A stretch of 11,137 nt of DNA from Larix sibirica (Eukaryota > Streptophyta > Pinopsida > Pinales > Pinaceae), in assembly GCA_004151065.3 (NCBI GenBank), contig NWUY0300016272.1, positions 4,609-15,745 on the forward strand, in the 5' to 3' direction. Made by a program: the position numbers and the translations under genes. The stretch's first letter is position 1. The number at the start of each line of letters is the position of its first letter. Positions 7,441 to 11,137 of this stretch are shown here, piece after piece. Below the pieces are notes generated by a model that saw only the letters and a list, made by a program, of their open reading frames with translations, made no database searches and had not been told where the DNA came from.

Positions 7441-7694
7441 TCTCTATTAGAATTTTTACTTAGATGCTATGAATTTCTTCTCCCTTTATAGCTTGGGTGA
7501 GCAACAACAAAGATGGCGAAGTTGGAGAGAGAGGGCACACTTGTGAGGGTGATCTCCAAGAGGGTAGTTTGTTTTATCAATCCTTTTTATCATTTTTGTT
7601 TTGCTGGAGTCATTCCTTCCATGATGGCCACACTCGCCTAGGTGGGTGCTTTAATGCTAAAGTAGTGGAGTGCTTTAACGTTGGTGGTTACACT

Positions 7695-8338
7695 TGATGA
7701 TGGGCATATTATTTCATGGTCATGGTGCATTTATGAAGGTTGTTATATCTGATTGGTTTGGTGGATTGTTATATCCTGCTGGTTAGGTGGATTAGTTGGA
7801 GGAGTGATTGCTCATTGCTCTAATTAATGAGCACTAGTGGGGTGCATTTATGAAGGGGGTTACCATCTCTCATAATGTGTTGCACTTATTGAGGTTGACG
7901 TGGTTGAGTCATAATCACCTATTGTAACTCTTTCACCCTTCTTAGTCTATTAAAGGAGAGGAGGGTGCCTTAGCTTAGAAGTCTATGCGAGGTAGAAAGT
8001 TAGTGTGTTTATTAATGTGTTGCTGCGAGAACAAGTATTTGCAGCCATGTGTTAGCTGCTGTTGTAATTTCTTTCAGTAATAGAGTAATGCGATATTTTG
8101 TTGGAGACTGCTTGCTATCTTGAATTTTCAGATTGCATATTTATGTAGGATAGTTCCTACTTATCTGCTGTTTTGTATCAGCTCACAAAATGCAGTATTT
8201 GTACTCCTAAATTTATTGAATATTGTTTTAGCAGAAGCATATATGAAGTTTTGATAGGTGGTTCCTAGAATTTCAGTTTGTAGCTGTAGGTTATAATTCT
8301 TTGAGTGTAGATCTGAACTATGAGTTAAAAATTTAACA
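7695..8338 (+). mobile_element. Copia LTR 1 (approximate 5' end)
   Basis: The 3' end is firm: ...aatttaaCA is followed by TGGTATCAGAG at 8339. The 5' end is a guess at TGATGATGGGC (7695), which gives a length close to that of LTR 2. From 8245 to the end it aligns with LTR 2 (9556-9650): gaagttttgataggtg versus gaagctttgattggtg, and aattctttgagtgtagat versus aattctttaattgtagat. A block ggagaggagggtgccttag corresponds to gatgagggagggcgcattag. The two LTRs are thus diverged relatives. A tctattaaagg sequence at 7946 may be the TATA box. Confidence 0.55.
7742..7793. repeat. 26-bp imperfect tandem duplication in LTR 1
   Basis: Units 7742-7767 (gttatatctgattggtttgg then tggatt) and 7768-7793 (gttatatcctgctggttagg then tggatt) are head to tail with a few mismatches. 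The word gtgcatttatgaagg also occurs twice in this LTR, at about 7724 and 7847. Confidence 0.7.
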
Positions 8339-8349
8339 TGGTATCAGAG
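8339..8349 (+). other. Primer binding site of copia element 1
   Basis: TGGTATCAGAG lies directly after the LTR end. It matches the complement of the 3' end of plant initiator methionine tRNA, used by most plant Ty1/copia elements to prime minus-strand DNA. The usual next base C is T here. Confidence 0.85.
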
Positions 8350-8980
8350 TGGAGAATCTGAAATCTTCCAGGGTTTCTGCAGATGGAAAGTGCTGCTGCT
8401 TGTGAGAGGGAGCTGTGGGAGGGTTTTAGCGAGTGTGATGCTCGAGTTTCAGGGATTGAAACTGATCCGTGCCTGTATGAGGCATTGGGACCGTGATAGG
8501 TTGTTGGGTGAGATGCTGAAGATCTTCCGGTGATTGGAAGGTTGATTTTGACCTAAGATAAGTGATCCACACTTGGGATAGGTTGCAGATCTAATTTCTT
8601 TTGTGGCTGATCTGTTTTTTGAAGTGTACTTTTAAGGTTTCCAGTGAAGGCTAGTCTCGGTCTTTGAGAGTGTCACTTGTTGGAGGGCACTTCCAACTTT
8701 GTATCGTGGAAGTGTAGGCTGCAGAATTTATTGGAGGAGTTTGATTTTTGGGGTGTTTGTGGAAGGAAAGGTCATTGCCCCTACCAATCCTGCACAACTA
8801 GTAAGCATAACAAGAAGGGGGCCAAGGTGAAGTGAATCATCCTTGATTTGGTGAAGGATTGTTTGATCTCTCACATAACAGAGATGAAATCGTTGAAGGA
8901 CATGTTTGATGCATTAGTCATACTATACCATGCTAGGTTTTGGTTTCTCTTAGTTGTTCTCCTGGAAGAGGGCACATGAG
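8350..8980 (+). mobile_element. Copia element 1 internal region with gag fragment
   Basis: After the primer binding site comes an untranslated leader that aligns with that of element 2, for example ttgaagtgtacttttaagg versus ttgaagtgtgttctagctt, and cacttccaactttgtatcgt versus gcttccaactttgcatcttg. A gag fragment follows at about 8769-8932. There, KVIAPTNPAQLVSITRRG and, past stops, IILDLVKDCLISHITEMKSL and DMFDALVILYH match the start of the copia gag (UBN2) domain. Immediately afterwards the sequence reaches the start of the next LTR, after only about 45 bases that include a purine-rich ggaagaggg. The rest of gag and all of pol are missing. The copy is a deletion derivative and cannot encode its own enzymes. 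Confidence 0.75.
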
Positions 8981-9650
8981 TGTTGGAGGGGATTCCTTAC
9001 AATACGGGTGTGCCACATGGGAGAGATTCCCTTACATCCCTATGGCATATTATTTACACTTATGATGCTTGGCATCTTCTATTTTTGGTTAGTGTAAGGT
9101 TATGATAGATTCTATGATAGTGATGACAGATTCCTCTTAGAAAATTATGACAATTTTATGATGGATTCCTTACATAGCTAGGACATATTCCTTTTTGGGA
9201 AGAATGTTTAGTAGTTAAGTTTTGTAACCGTTTTTCCCTCTTGTCAAGTTTGACTAGATGAGGGAGGGCGCATTAGCTAGGGTTATATATTCATACATGC
9301 AAGGTGTGTGAACATATAGCGAGAATGTGAAGGCTTGAGAGAAGCCATTGTAGTTCCTTGAGGACAATGTTATAATTTTTATTACGTGTTAATGAGAGGA
9401 TAGTGATTGTTGTTATAAAATTTTAGCTATGTCCGCTACATTCATGCTGCTGTTTGTATAGAACAAATTTTATCTTTTGAAGTGCTGATCTCCTTTCTTA
9501 ATAAGCGATGCTTGCACTTTTGAGTTTTCCATTCAACACTTTTTTATGTAGATTTGAAGCTTTGATTGGTGTTTCAATATTTTTCTTTTAATTGCGGGAC
9601 AAATTCTTTAATTGTAGATTTGTGTATCACGTGGATGTAAAATTATGACA
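8981..9650 (+). mobile_element. Copia LTR 2 (670 bp)
   Basis: It starts TGTTGGAGGGG and ends ATTATGACA directly before a primer binding site, so it has the TGT...ACA ends usual for LTRs. The first roughly 300 bases recur from 10784 (LTR 3): ggggattccttacaatacgg versus ggggatttcttgcagaatgg, then gtgtgcca, gggagagattcc, and gacagattcctcttagaaaa versus ggcagattcctcttacaaaa. A TATATAT at 9284-9290 is the likely promoter TATA box. It serves as the 5' LTR of element 2 and perhaps also as the 3' LTR of element 1. Confidence 0.8.
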
Positions 9651-9661
9651 TGGTATCAGAG
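9651..9661 (+). other. Primer binding site of copia element 2
   Basis: TGGTATCAGAG follows the LTR end ...gaca without a gap, the arrangement seen at element 1 and in plant copia elements generally. The next bases are ttg instead of the usual C. Confidence 0.85.
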
Positions 9662-10100
9662 TTGTGCATGTGAGATTCTCTAGATTCGTATATGCAATGG
9701 ATTGCTACCCATGAAAGAGGGTTGTTGAAGGATCTCAGTGGGTTTTATGCCTAGAAGACTCCAGAGATTGTAGTGATTCGTGCCTCTGAGAGGCATCGAG
9801 ACCTTTGAGAGGTTGTGGGTGAGATGCTCTTATCACCCTAGTAATTGGACTGGATTTGTTGCCTGAGATAGACACAATGAAACTGTGATAGGTTGATTTC
9901 ACTGGCTGATCCGTTTCTTGAAGTGTGTTCTAGCTTTGTAGGATGACTATTCTTGGTCTTAAAGAGTGTCATTGTTTAGAGGGTGCTTCCAACTTTGCAT
10001 CTTGGAAGTGTTGATTGTAGAGGTTGTTGGGGGAGATGGTAGAAGGGATTGCTCTTGCCCTTAGTGATGCTACTTTGTTCTCCACTCATTAGAAGAGTGT

Positions 10101-10170
10101 TTTCAAAGTGAAGAGAATCCTTGTGGGTTCGGTGTTTCCAAAGTAAAGAGAATCCTAATGGATTTGGTGA
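10101..10170. repeat. 35-bp tandem duplication in the gag relic
   Basis: Units 10101-10135 and 10136-10170 are head to tail: tttcaaagtgaagagaatcc versus ttccaaagtaaagagaatcc, then a less similar end. There are about seven differences in 35. Since 35 is not a multiple of three, the duplication shifts the gag frame. Only the second unit runs into the correct continuation (ATGGATTTGGTGAAGG, MDLVK). Confidence 0.85.
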
Positions 10171-10264
10171 AGGACTATTTGATCCCTCACATTGTGGGGA
10201 AGTCAATTGATTAAATGTATGAAGCATTGATCATTCTATATCAGAATGGGAATGTATCCTAAAA

Positions 10265-10456
10265 TTGCGTATGAAGAATCGACTCACCAATACACACATG
10301 AGTGGTATATACACAATATATAGTTACTTGATAAAGATTACCTGGATCAATTGCTTCAGTTTTGTTGAAGCAGAGTATATGGTAGCATCATTAGCATGTT
10401 GTGAGGGCATTTGGCTTGACCAATTAGATGTTGGAGCCCACTGTTGTGTATTGTGA
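10265..10456 (+). pseudogene. In-frame gag-RNase H fusion remnant
   Basis: A single open frame of 63 codons carries gag sequence (KNRLTNTHMSGIYTIYSYLI, then KIT) and copia RNase H sequence (FVEAEYMVASLACCEGIWLDQ). The switch lies between about 10343 and 10357. In a full element these blocks are separated by the rest of gag, protease, integrase and reverse transcriptase. The frame starts with no ATG at 10265 (a TTG there); the first ATG is at 10271. Upstream it is cut off from the rest of gag by a single-base frame change. It ends at a TGA inside the first unit of the 61-bp duplication. It is most simply an internal deletion, not a made protein. Confidence 0.65.
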
Positions 10457-10758
10457 AAATCAGAGTTCCATCAGGTCCTTTGAGATCCTATTTGGAACCC
10501 ACTGCTGTGTATTGTGAAAATCAGAGTTCCATCAGGTTCTATGAGATCCTAGGGTGTTTCATGATCGCTCCAAGCACATGGTCATCCTATGCCATTTTTG
10601 AGAGATAGAGTATAGAATGAAATTATTGTTCTTGATTATGTTCCAACTGATTTGTAGGTTGTTGAGTTCTATTGCAACCCCATGCAAACATAAAGCTTGA
10701 CATGTTGAGAGAGAAGCATGGCTTGGTGGAGAACACCTTCCTCGCAAAGAGGGAGTTT
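10361..10758 (+). pseudogene. Copia RNase H domain and pol carboxy-terminus (relic)
   Basis: Blocks in order are VEAEYMVASLACCEGIWLDQL, YCENQSSIRF (family 'YCDNQS', with aspartate replaced by glutamate), VFHDRSKHM in another frame at about 10556, then RDRV, VLDYVPTDL and finally HGLVENTFLAKREF with TAG at 10758. These are the conserved landmarks of the plant copia RNase H and the pol carboxy-terminus. In-frame stops, frame changes and a 61-bp internal duplication show it is inactive. Confidence 0.85.
10431..10552. repeat. 61-bp tandem duplication in the RNase H relic
   Basis: Units 10431-10491 and 10492-10552 differ at about five positions; the shared core is gtattgtgaaaatcagagtt and ccatcagg. 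Each holds the CENQSS block, which is therefore present twice. A length of 61 shifts the frame by one base. The few differences between units show that the duplication is younger than much of the element's decay, or has been under the same slow mutation. Confidence 0.9.
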
Positions 10759-10783
10759 TAGTTTTTGGTTCCTCCAACATCAC

Positions 10784-11005
10784 AGTTGGAGGGGATTTCT
10801 TGCAGAATGGGTGTGCCATGTGGGAGAGATTCCTTTACACCCCGACCTTACACTTTTGACGCTTAGTATCTTTTATATTTGGTGAGTGTAAGATTATGGT
10901 ACATTCTATGATGTTTTTGGCAGATTCCTCTTACAAAATTATGAAACTTTATAGTGGATTCCTTACACTGTCATGACAAATTTCTTTCATGGAAGAATGT
11001 GTAAG
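10784..11005 (+). mobile_element. Copia LTR 3, 5' part only
   Basis: From agttggagggg at 10784 (TG start mutated to AG) the sequence follows LTR 2 for roughly 220 bases, up to about ttcatggaagaatgtgtaag. The match then fades, and the last 130 bases of the window do not follow LTR 2. Either the LTR was cut by another event or this part has diverged. Directly upstream is the end of the copia pol frame, as expected for a 3' LTR. Confidence 0.7.
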
Positions 11006-11137
11006 AGCTATTATTAATAATGGTAGAGAGTGATAAGGATGGATGTAAAGCTTGATTGCTTTTCCAAGTAGTGTGCATATGAATATTGCTTTTCCAAGCA
11101 ATGCATAGATTAAGAGAGATTCTTGATCTGATTCATT
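11006..11137. other. Sequence after the LTR 3 match, with a short direct repeat
   Basis: The word attgcttttccaag occurs at about 11056 and 11086, roughly 30 bp apart, as an imperfect tandem pair. Otherwise nothing is recognised. It may be flanking intron sequence or a variant part of the LTR. Confidence 0.4.

Larger units (their letters stand above)
6100..7540 (-). mobile_element. Second LINE relic, RT and carboxy-terminal zinc knuckle (minus strand)
   Basis: The minus-strand translation, with frame changes and stops, passes in order through CPLSPT (7520-7537, preceded by Q-V where the family has Q-G), FIFVNDVI (7411-7434, the mutated F/Y-A-D-D catalytic box), INMGKIKIIIFN (about 7305-7340), TMAYTHLGVQFS (7209-7244), and FEVWGASLLQTEWAR (6998-7042). 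It finishes with ETETEEHLISQCPVY and EIRGRYQCL (about 6306-6385). This is the order RT motif B, motif C, motif D region, thumb, then a C-H-C-type zinc knuckle near the carboxy end. It differs from the upstream plus-strand LINE in sequence, and no RNase H was seen. Stops and the loss of the catalytic aspartate pair show it is inactive. It lies antisense in the PI synthase intron. Both ends are uncertain. Confidence 0.7.
9662..10783 (+). mobile_element. Copia element 2 internal region: gag joined to RNase H, pol core deleted
   Basis: The leader (9662-10035) aligns with that of element 1. From about 10039 gag is readable: VEGIALALSDATLFSTH, then MDLVKDYLIPHIVGKSID, LIILYQNGN and, after a frame change at about 10260, LRMKNRLTNTHMS and SYLIKIT. 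These are in the order of the copia gag UBN2 domain. At about 10343-10357 the frame passes directly into the end of pol, with VEAEYMVASLACCEGIWLDQL of the RNase H domain. Protease, integrase and reverse transcriptase are all missing, so roughly 3 kb of a normal element is gone. RNase H then runs to a terminal LVENTFLAKREF just before LTR 3. The element is non-autonomous and now also broken by stops. Confidence 0.8.
5276..11137 (+). other. First intron of the PI synthase gene (5' part; acceptor not in window)
   Basis: The donor GTAAGTG starts at 5276. No stretch downstream reads as the expected second exon, which should begin in phase 1 and encode roughly 'Y-x-R-x-x-L-N' followed by the membrane helices. 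The intron is therefore at least 5.86 kb and continues beyond the window. It has taken in a minus-strand copia fragment, a minus-strand LINE and a plus-strand copia chain. Long first introns full of old retroelements are typical of conifer genes. The alternative is that this is a detached exon or truncated gene copy and the rest is intergenic. Confidence 0.55.

Noticed and set aside
7497-7697. Plus-strand frame of 66 codons
   Set aside because: It is the antisense of the LINE RT block carrying CPLSPT and of adjoining sequence, and has no motif of its own.
8290-8340. Possible second exon of the PI synthase after an AG at about 8290 (frame G-Y-N-S...)
   Set aside because: The match is a glycine and tyrosine only, it lies inside a copia LTR, and it runs into a stop without membrane-helix sequence.
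10559-10819. Minus-strand frame of 86 codons
   Set aside because: It is antisense to the copia RNase H end and LTR 3 start, where the plus-strand residues are clearly those of copia pol.

Overview
The window reads as nuclear DNA of a seed plant, most likely a gymnosperm such as a conifer. The evidence is a recognisable plant-type first exon with a canonical GT splice donor, and a very long first intron filled with old, stop-riddled retrotransposon relics of plant LINE and Ty1/copia types. There is no bacterial gene organisation: no operons, no ribosome binding sites and no long intact reading frames. The gymnosperm assignment is inference from intron size and element decay, not from a diagnostic marker.

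Layout. 1-944 is AT-rich intergenic DNA with one good TATA-like box and no supported gene. 945-2890 (+) is the decayed 3' half of a LINE: RT carboxy-terminal part, zf-RVT-like zinc knuckle, then an RNase H domain. 2891-3939 is unassigned. 3940-5087 is a tandem duplication of about 538 bp, whose second copy carries a nested 90-bp duplication. It ends about 25 bp upstream of a TATA box. 5203-5275 (+) is exon 1 of what looks like phosphatidylinositol synthase (CDP-diacylglycerol-inositol 3-phosphatidyltransferase), with GTAAG at 5276. The rest of the window (at least 5.86 kb) is best read as its first intron.

Inside that intron lie, in order: a 32-bp tandem duplication; a minus-strand copia fragment with two primer-binding-site-like sequences; a second, different LINE relic on the minus strand (about 6100-7540); and a plus-strand chain of copia remains in the order LTR, PBS, gag piece, LTR, PBS, gag piece fused to RNase H, LTR. 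Both copia internal regions have lost protease, integrase and reverse transcriptase. None of the elements looks able to move by itself.

The only gene likely to be functional is the PI synthase, of which only the promoter, 5' UTR and first 24 codons are present. The points most worth a second look are the duplicated upstream region that abuts its core promoter, the in-frame gag-RNase H deletion junction, the three-LTR chain, and the repeated appearance of short head-to-tail duplications across the window. I see no convincing undescribed biological system.
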